Of a stretch of 64,000 nt of DNA, positions 26,813 through 34,454 are shown piece after piece (positions within the stretch are counted from its first letter, which is position 1; every line of letters begins with the position of its first letter). Under the pieces are notes generated by a model. The model saw only the letters and a program-made list of their open reading frames with translations, was not told the origin of the DNA and did not search any database. Both the position numbers and the translations under genes were made by a program. The stretch comes from an uncultured Prevotellaceae bacterium (lineage in GTDB: Bacteria; Bacteroidota; Bacteroidia; Bacteroidales; Bacteroidaceae): the NCBI GenBank assembly GCA_946415365.1, contig CAMKSE010000018.1:1-64000 (forward strand), given 5' to 3'.

Positions 26813-28303
26813 ATGAATTTCGAGGAACTGCTTGAGACGCGTGACGTGCGTAAGACTACTAAGGTCAGGTTGCCTTATGGTTATTTCTATAAACGCCTTA
26901 TTGACGGCAAGTATTCCAATTTTGTGGAGTTCCACGATGAGGTGGCTGATGCCATTACCTTCAGTAGCAGCGTAAAAGCTGAGCACAAGGCATTGGCAGA
27001 TATCCATCAGAAGCAACAGCTCCATTATACCCCCAATGAGGGCGACGACGGCATCTATGCCATCGCCGTGGAGGTGGGCAACTACATCACTATCGGTCAG
27101 ATGCTCAATGAGAATCCGTCGATGGTGGCTCAGAATAACTATATAAACTCTGTGTTGCGCGACCTTTTTGACGTCACAGCCGAACTGCATGCTCACGACA
27201 TCTTCCATCTGTGCTATGCACCGTCTAATATTCTTGTACGCAAGAACGACGGCTCCGTGCGTCTGTTATGTCACGGTTCTTTCTATACTCACATTGATCC
27301 CGAAACGCTTTATGAGGGTGTGGAGTCGTTCGTGGCTCCAGAAGTATTCAACGGACAACCTGTTGATGCTCGCAGCGATGTGTTCTCACTCGGACGCTTT
27401 ATCGAGTGGATTTATCAATCGTCAGGGCTGCCTTTTGAACTTCGTAATATCGTGAAGAAAGCTGTAGCGGAGAATCCGGAAGATCGCTATCCTTCTATCG
27501 AGGCACTGCGTAAGGCAGTAAACACCGCCCGAAATGTCAGGCGTACAGGAATCATTGGCGCCTCGGCACTCGCCATCGCACTCTGTGTGGTAGGACTGTT
27601 CTTCTATATGCTTCCGTCCACAGAGCCAATAGAGTTTGTGAAGCCGGTGGATGAACCTATTCCCGACGATTTGTTTGAGGATAACATGGATGAATATCTC
27701 GGTATCGGTGCCGATGCTGACTCTGCCACGATTGCTGCGGTAATCGCATCACAGAAGAGTGGACTCGACTCTATCTCCGTCGACGAGAGGAAGATGCGTA
27801 CCTATAACGCCAAGGCCGAGGCCATCTTCCGTAAACAGTTTACCAAGGCCGCCGATGCCATCATCTCTCGCGTCTATAATACCGAGTCGATGAATGGCGA
27901 ACAAACAGTCTTTGCCTCCAAAACTAAACAGATGACCGAAGATTTGGCTAAGAAGCAAGAGGAACTATCCAAAATGACTAACCTCAGTTCAGACCGTACG
28001 CAGGCCATAGCCTCAGAGATTATCGAGAACATCACCCGTAAGAAGATGGAGGCCATGGATAAGGATTATATCGGATTGAAACCACGTAAAGAGGAGAAGA
28101 ATACCTTCGACCAAGACAATAGCAGTTCTTCTACTGACGTCACCAGTCCTACCACCACGACGACCACTTCTTCGAGCTCGTCGTCAAGCTCGTCGTCATC
28201 GAAGCAGAAAAGCAATGAGTCCCTTTACGACCGAAACAGGGATAAATACGGCATAGATCCGTTTGATCCCGTAAACCCGGATAATCACAAAATAAAAAGG
28301 TAA
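26813..28303 (+). CDS. Membrane-anchored pseudokinase
   Basis: 496 residues. Residues 1-240 follow the protein kinase fold: the catalytic loop HRDLKPSN is replaced by HLCYAPSN (132-139), the DFG motif by CHG (153-155), while the APE motif (175-177), the DARSDVFSLG block (185-194) and the NPEDRYPS arginine block are kept. Both catalytic aspartates are Cys, so phosphotransfer is unlikely. A membrane segment spans about 246-267, followed by a long charged region and a Ser/Thr run near the C-terminus, predicted outside the cytoplasm. First gene of an operon with DUF4494 and YggS-type genes. Probably a scaffold or sensor. Confidence 0.8.
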   Translation: MNFEELLETRDVRKTTKVRLPYGYFYKRLIDGKYSNFVEFHDEVADAITFSSSVKAEHKALADIHQKQQLHYTPNEGDDGIYAIAVEVGNYITIGQMLNENPSMVAQNNYINSVLRDLFDVTAELHAHDIFHLCYAPSNILVRKNDGSVRLLCHGSFYTHIDPETLYEGVESFVAPEVFNGQPVDARSDVFSLGRFIEWIYQSSGLPFELRNIVKKAVAENPEDRYPSIEALRKAVNTARNVRRTGIIGASALAIALCVVGLFFYMLPSTEPIEFVKPVDEPIPDDLFEDNMDEYLGIGADADSATIAAVIASQKSGLDSISVDERKMRTYNAKAEAIFRKQFTKAADAIISRVYNTESMNGEQTVFASKTKQMTEDLAKKQEELSKMTNLSSDRTQAIASEIIENITRKKMEAMDKDYIGLKPRKEEKNTFDQDNSSSSTDVTSPTTTTTTSSSSSSSSSSSKQKSNESLYDRNRDKYGIDPFDPVNPDNHKIKR

Positions 28304-28317
28304 TATATTATAAAGAA

Positions 28318-28800
28318 ATGAGATCAAGAACAGCAACCTGGTTTGAGTGCAAGATCCGCTATGAGAAGGTCATGGAGGACGGCTTGCAGAAAACCATTAC
28401 AGAGAACTATGTAGTCGACGCCCTCAGTTTCAGTGAGGCCGAGGAGCGCATTATCGAGGAAATGTCGAGTTATATCAGTGGCGAGTTTGATGTGAAGGAC
28501 ATCAAGAAGGCCGCATACAAGGAGGTTTTCTTCTCCGACAGCGATACTGCCGATAAGTGGTACAAGGCCCGTCTGCAGTTCATTACCATCGACGAGAAGA
28601 CCGAGAAGGAGAAGCGTAGCGCCGTGACCTATCTCGTGCAGGCAGGAACTTTTAACGCTGCGGTTAAGAACATCGACGAGGTAATGGGCGGTACGATGAT
28701 CGACTACGTCATTGCCTCCGTTACAGAGACAACCATCATGGACGTCTTTGAGTACACCCAGACACAGAAAAAAGACGACAAACCCGAGTTTGAGGCATAA
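28318..28800 (+). CDS. DUF4494 family protein
   Basis: 160 residues, soluble, starting MRSRTATWFECKIRYEKV, the usual beginning of DUF4494 proteins of Bacteroidetes. It is rich in acidic and aromatic residues and has two similar halves around FxxIDEK and TMIDYVIASVTE. The function of the family is not known. It begins 14 bases after the pseudokinase gene, and its stop overlaps the next start (TAATG), so the three genes form one operon. Confidence 0.88.
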   Translation: MRSRTATWFECKIRYEKVMEDGLQKTITENYVVDALSFSEAEERIIEEMSSYISGEFDVKDIKKAAYKEVFFSDSDTADKWYKARLQFITIDEKTEKEKRSAVTYLVQAGTFNAAVKNIDEVMGGTMIDYVIASVTETTIMDVFEYTQTQKKDDKPEFEA

Positions 28801-29474
28801 TGGACTACGACGTAAAAGGTCATTTGCATCAGGTGCTCGACGTGCTGCCGGAAGGGGTGCGCCTTGTGGCCATCTCCAAATATCATCCCAACGAATATAT
28901 TGAAGCTGCCTATGCTGAGGGACAGCGCATCTTCGGCGAGAGCCACGAGCAGGAACTGCGACAGAAGCACCTCTCGCTGCCCAAGGATATAGAGTGGCAC
29001 TTTATCGGACATCTGCAGACGAATAAGGTGAAGTACATTGCCCCGTATGTCACTATGATCGAGGCCGTTGACTCTTTAAAGCTCCTGCGAGAGATTAATA
29101 AGCAGGCAGAGCGTTGCGGACGCATCATCAAGGTTCTGCTTGAATTGCATATCGCTGAGGAGGCCACAAAGTACGGGCTTACGCTTGATGACTGTCGGGA
29201 ACTGTTGGAGGCAGGAGAGTGGCGCGAGATGAAGCATGTCAGAATCTGTGGTCTGATGATGATGGCCTCGCTGACTGACGATAGCGAGCAGATCCGTCGT
29301 GAGATGTCGACGGCCCGTGACTTCTTCGATGAAGTGAAAGCAAAATATTTTGACGCTGAGGCTGATTTCTGTGAACGTTCCTGGGGTATGAGCGATGACT
29401 ATCCCATAGCCCTCGAGACCGGCACGACGATGGTGCGCATAGGTACGGCTATCTTCGGACCGCGCGTCTATTAA
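28800..29474 (+). CDS. YggS/PLPBP-type pyridoxal phosphate homeostasis protein
   Basis: 224 residues with the single-domain alanine-racemase-like barrel of the family. VAISKYHP near the N-terminus has the PLP-binding Lys, followed by FGESHEQEL, WHFIGHLQTNKVKYI and a C-terminal RIGTAIFGPRVY, all expected. The family binds PLP and keeps its level and that of amino acids balanced, without known enzyme activity. Translationally coupled to DUF4494 (ATG overlaps TAA). Confidence 0.92.
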   Translation: MDYDVKGHLHQVLDVLPEGVRLVAISKYHPNEYIEAAYAEGQRIFGESHEQELRQKHLSLPKDIEWHFIGHLQTNKVKYIAPYVTMIEAVDSLKLLREINKQAERCGRIIKVLLELHIAEEATKYGLTLDDCRELLEAGEWREMKHVRICGLMMMASLTDDSEQIRREMSTARDFFDEVKAKYFDAEADFCERSWGMSDDYPIALETGTTMVRIGTAIFGPRVY

Positions 29475-29480
29475 GAATGA

Positions 29481-29951
29481 TTATTCGTGATGATAAGGTT
29501 CTCCGCGTATGATGGTACATGCGCGGTAGATTTGTTCTGTGAACACCAGTCTTACCATCTGATGCGAGAGCGTCATCTTCGATAGCGACAACTGCTCGTT
29601 AGCCCTTGCATATACTGCGGGGGAGAATCCGTAAGGTCCGCCGATGACGAAGACCAGCCGGCGGGCTGTGTTTCTCTTCTGTTCCAGCCACCTTGCAAGT
29701 TCCACGCTGCGCAGTTCCCGTCCGTGCTCGTCAAGCAGCACAACGGTGTCTGAAGCCTGTATCTGTTTGAGAATCAGTTCCCCTTCGGTGGTCTTCTGCT
29801 GTTCCTCAGTCAGGCTCTTCGTGTTCTTCAGTTCTGGGATGGTCAGAAGTTCGAAGGGCATGTAATGGCCGATACGCTCCACATAGTCGGTGATGCCTGC
29901 CTGGAAATGCTTGTCGGTGGTCTTTCCCACGAGTATAAGTATCGTCTTCAT
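29481..29951 (-). CDS. rlmH: 23S rRNA (pseudouridine-1915-N3)-methyltransferase RlmH
   Basis: 156 residues, full length for this SPOUT methyltransferase. The LLDEHGRELRS block, the FVIGGPYGFSPAV knot loop that binds S-adenosylmethionine, and the C-terminal LSKMTLSHQMVRLVFTEQIY with RGEPYHHE are typical. It methylates a pseudouridine in helix 69 of 23S rRNA. The ATG overlaps the stop of the upstream muramidase gene (ATGA), so the two are coupled. Confidence 0.95.
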   Translation of the reverse strand: MKTILILVGKTTDKHFQAGITDYVERIGHYMPFELLTIPELKNTKSLTEEQQKTTEGELILKQIQASDTVVLLDEHGRELRSVELARWLEQKRNTARRLVFVIGGPYGFSPAVYARANEQLSLSKMTLSHQMVRLVFTEQIYRACTIIRGEPYHHE

Positions 29952-31306
29952 CTTTTGATGGTTTCTTTTTCGAGGAATGCTTCAAACTGGTTCTGGTAGC
30001 CGTTGAACACGTTGATGTCCACGTCGCCCTGTATGCCTGCCACCCGACCGTCAGAACAGAGTTGCCAGTAGGTCAGCCTGACGTCGGGCTTGTACTCGCT
30101 GTAACGGGCTATCCACACACGGTAGTCACGCTTCAGGTCGGGCTGCTGCGAGAGATAGTTGTTGACGAACAACTGGTTCACGTATAGTATAGGCTTTACG
30201 CCAGTCCATCTCTCCACGGTGTTGAGCCAGATGCGTATCTGCTGGAACATCTTTTCCGCTCCGCCTGCCAGTTCTATCTGCGCCTTGCTGGGTTCGATGT
30301 CGAGCACAGGGGGCAGGTCGCCGTTGCGGAAGAGGGTGTTGCTGATGAAGTACTTGGCCTGTTCAGCCCCGCTTCTGCGCACCGACCAGAAGTGGTATGC
30401 CCCGGTGCTGATGCCGTGCTTACGGGCCTGGGTGTAGTCGTTAAGATAGAATTTGTTGCGGACGGTAGTTCCCTCGGTTGACTTGATGTAGACGAACGAT
30501 ACGGGGTAGTCCACTGTGCCGCTTACGTTATCGCTGCCTCTTTTGCCTACGTGCGTGATGCGTAGCTTCTTCCATTGTATGGCCACGGGCCTGCGCCCCC
30601 TGCCGTGCTGATATCGGGCAATGTCGATACCGTAGATTCGTTCGCTGGTGTGCTTCATCCGTTCCCCCATGAAACGGTCCTTGCTCCATTCCCCTACACG
30701 CAGCCGTGAGCCGTCGTCGGCCATCCACAGCTCTACGCCGAAACCCTGTCGCAGACCGTTTTCCCAATGGCCCTCGAAGTAGCCGCCGTCTGTCTTGATG
30801 TATGCACCGTGGCCTTCAGCCTTCTCTTTGTGGTAGTCGCCGAGATAGATGCCGGTGGTGTCAGGACACAGGCCGGTGAAGAGCGAGTCGTTGCGACAGG
30901 TACCCACGATGGTGCGTCCTAATGAGTCGAGGGCGAGAGCTGTTCCCTGACGGCAGTGGTTCTCCCAGCGTCCTACATTCCATACTGCCACGTGCCTGTC
31001 TACATCCACATTGTGCCGCTTGCCGTTGGCAAAGGCCACCACCATCTCGTAGCCCTCGTCCTGCACGTTATGTCGCTCCATATAGTAGTTCAGCTCTTCC
31101 TCGGGAATCGGGGCTGACGTGACATTCTGGCTTGGCGTAGATTCCAGCATACTGTCAGCCTGATGAACCCATGCCTGTCCCAGCCTTACACTCGTGGGAT
31201 GAGGGTTGCCTATAAGCATGCTTGCTGCGATGAGCGGGCATAAGAGTATGCTGGCGAAGATAAGTGTGCCTATGATAATGACGGATAATACTAATGTCTT
31301 CTTCAT
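29948..31306 (-). CDS. GH25 muramidase with MORN repeats
   Basis: About 452 residues from the ATG at 31306 (MKKTLVLSVIIIG). An N-terminal membrane segment anchors the protein. Residues about 135-225 contain MORN-like repeats (GxYxGDYHKEKAEGHG, GGYFEGHWENGLRQGFG). Residues about 228-450 form a GH25 barrel: YGIDIARYQ has the first catalytic Asp and PVLDIEPSK the acid pair. GH25 enzymes cut the MurNAc-GlcNAc bond of peptidoglycan. The MORN-muramidase fusion suggests membrane tethering of a wall-remodelling enzyme. Coupled to rlmH. Confidence 0.88.
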   Translation of the reverse strand: MKKTLVLSVIIIGTLIFASILLCPLIAASMLIGNPHPTSVRLGQAWVHQADSMLESTPSQNVTSAPIPEEELNYYMERHNVQDEGYEMVVAFANGKRHNVDVDRHVAVWNVGRWENHCRQGTALALDSLGRTIVGTCRNDSLFTGLCPDTTGIYLGDYHKEKAEGHGAYIKTDGGYFEGHWENGLRQGFGVELWMADDGSRLRVGEWSKDRFMGERMKHTSERIYGIDIARYQHGRGRRPVAIQWKKLRITHVGKRGSDNVSGTVDYPVSFVYIKSTEGTTVRNKFYLNDYTQARKHGISTGAYHFWSVRRSGAEQAKYFISNTLFRNGDLPPVLDIEPSKAQIELAGGAEKMFQQIRIWLNTVERWTGVKPILYVNQLFVNNYLSQQPDLKRDYRVWIARYSEYKPDVRLTYWQLCSDGRVAGIQGDVDINVFNGYQNQFEAFLEKETIKR

Positions 31307-31315
31307 TTCTGGGTG

Positions 31316-31323
31316 CAAAGTTA
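31316..31323 (-). promoter_or_regulatory. -7 box of the muramidase-rlmH operon
   Basis: Minus strand TAACTTTG only 10 bases before the ATG at 31306, which predicts a nearly leaderless mRNA. Confidence 0.5.
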
Positions 31324-31396
31324 CGAAAAGAAGTGAAAAGAAAAAAGTGAATTGTCAATAATTTCCAAAAAACTGCGTATTCTGCGGTTTATTTCA

Positions 31397-31404
31397 TACC
31401 TTTG
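31397..31404 (+). promoter_or_regulatory. -7 box of the ABC exporter gene
   Basis: TACCTTTG, 27 bases before the ATG at 31431; the -33 region is not clear. Confidence 0.6.
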
Positions 31405-31430
31405 CAGCGTCGATTCATAGAAAGAACAAG

Positions 31431-33020
31431 ATGAAATACATAGATTGGTTTTGGCGCGAGTCGCGCGGCATCCGCCTGAGTATGTCCTTCCGTATTCTGG
31501 CAGGCATCGGTCAGGTGACGCTTGGCCTGCTGATGGTGTGGCTCAGCCGTCGCTTCATCGACGAGACCATCCGCACGGGTACTGTCGACGATGTGCTGCG
31601 TATGGTGCTGTTGCTCGTGATGACCGTCGTGGGTGGGGTAGTCCTGCGACAGGTGGGCTATTACCTGACCATCCGTGCCAATATGCGTCAGACCAACGCC
31701 CTGCGCCTCCGTATCTTCAGCAGTCTGTTCCGCCGTCAGCTCTACAGTGACCAGGAGCTTCACTCCGGCGACGTCACCTCCCGTCTGGCCAAGGACATCG
31801 AGCAGGTGAGCGCCATACTTTCCGACATCATGCCCCAGATGGCCATCACGATGATACAACTCTGTGGCGCCTTCCTGCTCATGCGCATGTTCGACGCCCG
31901 TCTGGCCTGGGCCCTACTGCTGCTCACACCCCTGGCCGTCATCTTCGGAAAACTCATCGCCCGCCGTCTGCGTCAGATGACGCTCGACATCCGTGAGGAC
32001 GAGAGCCGCATCCAGATGCAGGTGCAGGAGGGCATGGAGCACAATGCCGTGCTGCGGTCGTTAGGCAGCGAGCAGTGGGTGACCGACCGCCTCGAGAGCA
32101 TGCAGCAGCGACTTCGTGGCAATGTCATGCGGCGCACCCGCTTCACCGTCATCGCCCGACTCGTCCTCGGCTGTGCCTTCGGCCTCGGCTATCTGCTGGC
32201 CTTCATCTGGGGAGGCCTCGGTCTGCGCAACGGCACCATCACCTTCGGTGTGATGACCTCCTTCCTCCAGCTTGTAGGCATGATACAGGGGCCCATCCTG
32301 CAGTTGCTGAACATGGTGCCGGGAGTCATCCACGCCACGGCCAGCATCGACCGTCTGGAGGAACTGTCCGTCTCGGCTGTCACGAGTGCTGACGAACCAT
32401 CGAAACCTCAAAGGTCGGATAATCCCCATATCGACTTCTCCGACGTCACCTTCCGCTACGCCAAGGGCGACAGGGAGATACTCAGTCATTTCACCCACCA
32501 TTTCGCTGCCGGCAGCAAGACCTCCATCTTTGGTGAAACGGGTATCGGTAAGACCACCATGTTCCGTCTGATCCTCGGATTCATTCAGCCCACGGAGGGT
32601 AGGGTAGAGGTCGACGGCTCGCTGTCGTTCGTGCCTCAGGGCAACACCCTCATGAGCGGCACCATACGCTACAACCTCCTGCTGGCCAAACCGGAGGCCA
32701 CCGACGAGGAACTGTGCGCCGTGCTTCACACCGCCTGTGCAGACTTTGTACACGACCTACCCGACGATATTGACACAGAACTGGGAGAACGTGGCAGCGG
32801 GCTCAGCGAAGGTCAGGCTCAGCGCATTGCCATCGCCCGCGGACTGCTCCATGCTGCCGACATCCTGCTGCTCGACGAGATAAGCAGTTCGCTCGATGAA
32901 CCCACGGAGCGTGAGCTCTACAACCGTCTCTTTACCGCCTACCCAGAGAAGACCATGCTCTTCATTACCCACCGCAAGACCGTCAGCGAGCTCTGCGATA
33001 ATAGCATTACCATGGGTTAG
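31431..33020 (+). CDS. ABC exporter, fused membrane and ATPase domains
   Basis: 529 residues. Residues about 1-310 hold six membrane segments of a type I exporter; the ATPase from about 330 has Walker A GETGIGKTTM near 368, the signature LSEGQAQRIAIARG near 458 and Walker B ILLLDEISSSLDE, then an H-loop in FITHRKT. The N-terminus is short, beginning directly with MKYIDWFWRESRG. The exporter could act as a homodimer on a lipid, peptide or drug; substrate is not evident. Single gene with its own promoter. Confidence 0.9.
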   Translation: MKYIDWFWRESRGIRLSMSFRILAGIGQVTLGLLMVWLSRRFIDETIRTGTVDDVLRMVLLLVMTVVGGVVLRQVGYYLTIRANMRQTNALRLRIFSSLFRRQLYSDQELHSGDVTSRLAKDIEQVSAILSDIMPQMAITMIQLCGAFLLMRMFDARLAWALLLLTPLAVIFGKLIARRLRQMTLDIREDESRIQMQVQEGMEHNAVLRSLGSEQWVTDRLESMQQRLRGNVMRRTRFTVIARLVLGCAFGLGYLLAFIWGGLGLRNGTITFGVMTSFLQLVGMIQGPILQLLNMVPGVIHATASIDRLEELSVSAVTSADEPSKPQRSDNPHIDFSDVTFRYAKGDREILSHFTHHFAAGSKTSIFGETGIGKTTMFRLILGFIQPTEGRVEVDGSLSFVPQGNTLMSGTIRYNLLLAKPEATDEELCAVLHTACADFVHDLPDDIDTELGERGSGLSEGQAQRIAIARGLLHAADILLLDEISSSLDEPTERELYNRLFTAYPEKTMLFITHRKTVSELCDNSITMG

Positions 33021-33070
33021 TTCCGAAGCAGATCCACCAGTCGCACTATGACATGTCCGACATTATTGAA

Positions 33071-33580
33071 TTAACAGGAAGCTTTGAAATCAAATCTGCC
33101 AGTAGCTGATTCTGTTATGACAACGCGAAGGCCATAATTAAATCTGATAAGCAAATCCATTAGCAGATTCCCTTGATTATTTCCTTGCCCATTGACGCAC
33201 AAGAAGCACATAAGCAGACCTTCTTTAACCTTAGTGTCATTATTCAATCGACTTATGACATTGAAGAAGTCCGAGCTATAGGAAAGGTAATAGGTTAGAT
33301 ACCCATCTTCCAACTTGATGTGTGTCACGGCACCTTTGCCCATTGCTACAGGAATAGGACATTTTTTGTTGGCCTGATCAACCATTCTCAAGAACTCCGA
33401 ATGCTGCGAGGCCTTTTCCATTGTCGGCTTCATTGCTGTCTTTGCGATTTGCCCCAATATCATCAGGCATAGGAAAGTCGCGAACTTACTCTGTCTCGAC
33501 AAAAAAAGAAACAGTTTCTTTGTTTTGTGCTCGACTTTTCGTAACTTTGCCGTCAAATCGTCAAATCGACGATGTATCAA
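33071..33580 (-). CDS. Unknown small protein with hydrophobic N-terminal segment
   Basis: Up to 169 residues from 33580. A hydrophobic stretch (FATFLCLMILGQIAKTA) near residue 35-50 looks like a signal or membrane anchor, so the true start may be further in; the long frame's first 20 codons overlap the promoter of the divergent gene 33604. The rest has no recognised family; it includes LEDGYLTYYLSYSSD and ends in Cys. Compositionally unlike the exporter next door, and part of an accessory patch of small orphan genes. Confidence 0.55.
   Translation of the reverse strand: MIHRRFDDLTAKLRKVEHKTKKLFLFLSRQSKFATFLCLMILGQIAKTAMKPTMEKASQHSEFLRMVDQANKKCPIPVAMGKGAVTHIKLEDGYLTYYLSYSSDFFNVISRLNNDTKVKEGLLMCFLCVNGQGNNQGNLLMDLLIRFNYGLRVVITESATGRFDFKASC
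33519..33549 (+). promoter_or_regulatory. Promoter of the DUF6078-like gene
   Basis: TTTG (33519-33522), 19 bases, TAACTTTG (33542-33549). It lies inside the 5' part of the opposing frame 33071-33580. Confidence 0.7.
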
Positions 33581-33603
33581 TGAACAACTAAAATATTTCG
33601 AAT

Positions 33604-34044
33604 ATGGAAGAAAGAGAACTGACGGCGAAAGATATACCTTGGAGGTATCCCTTGTGTTTCAATAGTGAGTGTGCGGATAAAGACAAGTGCATGCATTATC
33701 AGGCTCAACTGCTGATGCCAAAAGATCGATACTGCGGTTCAGCCGTCTATCCTAGAGCATGGGAGGACGGCAAGTGCAGATGTTTCCGTGAGAAGAAGCT
33801 GGTGAAGAAAGCGTGGGGCTTCAAGAAACTTTATGATAACGTGCCTCATTGGCAAAGGGCTGAGGCTCGCCAGTGTGTGCATGCATTGTTTGGTGGCGGG
33901 AATGGGCCGTACTATCGAGTGCATAATGGTGAGAATGTGCTCTCACCCCAGAAGCAGGAGGAGATTTTGGCGGTTCTCGCCAAGTTTGGAAGCATCGAGG
34001 GCATTGGTTTTGATCATTATGTGACGGATTGGGATTTTGATTAG
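33604..34044 (+). CDS. DUF6078-like cysteine-rich small protein
   Basis: 146 residues, no signal peptide. An N-terminal cluster of five or six cysteines (CFNSECADKDKCMHYQ, YCGSAVY, KCRCF) could bind metal. The second half is helical with RQCVHALFGGGNGPYYRVHNGEN and an acidic end. It resembles the uncharacterised DUF6078 family of Bacteroidales; the assignment is from memory of the pattern. Single gene with its own promoter. Confidence 0.7.
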   Translation: MEERELTAKDIPWRYPLCFNSECADKDKCMHYQAQLLMPKDRYCGSAVYPRAWEDGKCRCFREKKLVKKAWGFKKLYDNVPHWQRAEARQCVHALFGGGNGPYYRVHNGENVLSPQKQEEILAVLAKFGSIEGIGFDHYVTDWDFD

Positions 34045-34150
34045 AAGTCATTAATTGTTATTTGCCTCTACTAGTCATCTACACCATAACAAGAAGGTGC
34101 GGTATTGTCCTCATTAAGGCGAGTCGAAATGCTATTAGGGAGGAAAACTT

Positions 34151-34216
34151 GTTCCCACTCTGGGAACGTGATGTTCCCTTACTGGGAATATAATGTTCCC
34201 AAGCTGGGAATATATA
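34151..34216. repeat. 22-bp tandem array, 3 units (GTTCCC..CTGGGAA type)
   Basis: Units start at 34151, 34173 and 34195, each GTTCCC-N4-TGGGAA plus 6 more bases, so every unit contains its own small inverted repeat (TTCCC / GGGAA). No spacers. Same 22-bp period as the arrays at 4750 and 4957, but a third, unrelated sequence. The gene-free stretch 34045-34454 holds this array and dyad element C. Confidence 0.9.
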
Positions 34217-34300
34217 GCGATGCCTATAACGCTTAATCCAGAATAGGCGGCTTATATTGTCATTGTACAATGGGGTAACGAAAGGCATCTTTTGAAGTCT

Positions 34301-34427
34301 GTGACAGTTGTGACAATTAAATTTTCACCCACCTGAACAGTATTATATTATATATAATATATTATATATATAATAATAAGATTATAGCGAGGATTTCTTG
34401 CCCGAAAAAAACTGTCACAACTGTCAC
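34301..34427. repeat. Dyad element C: inverted TGTCAC arms around an AT-rich palindrome
   Basis: The left arm 34301-34318 (GTGACAGTTGTGACAATT) and right arm 34410-34427 are inverted copies, 17 of 18 bases matching, and the right side continues with another TGTCACAAC. Between them lies a TA-rich stretch with a perfect 18-bp palindrome core (34351-34368). Same plan as elements A and B, but no primase gene is beside it. Confidence 0.8.
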
Positions 34428-34454
34428 AACCGTCTTCACCTGTAAGCTGGATCT

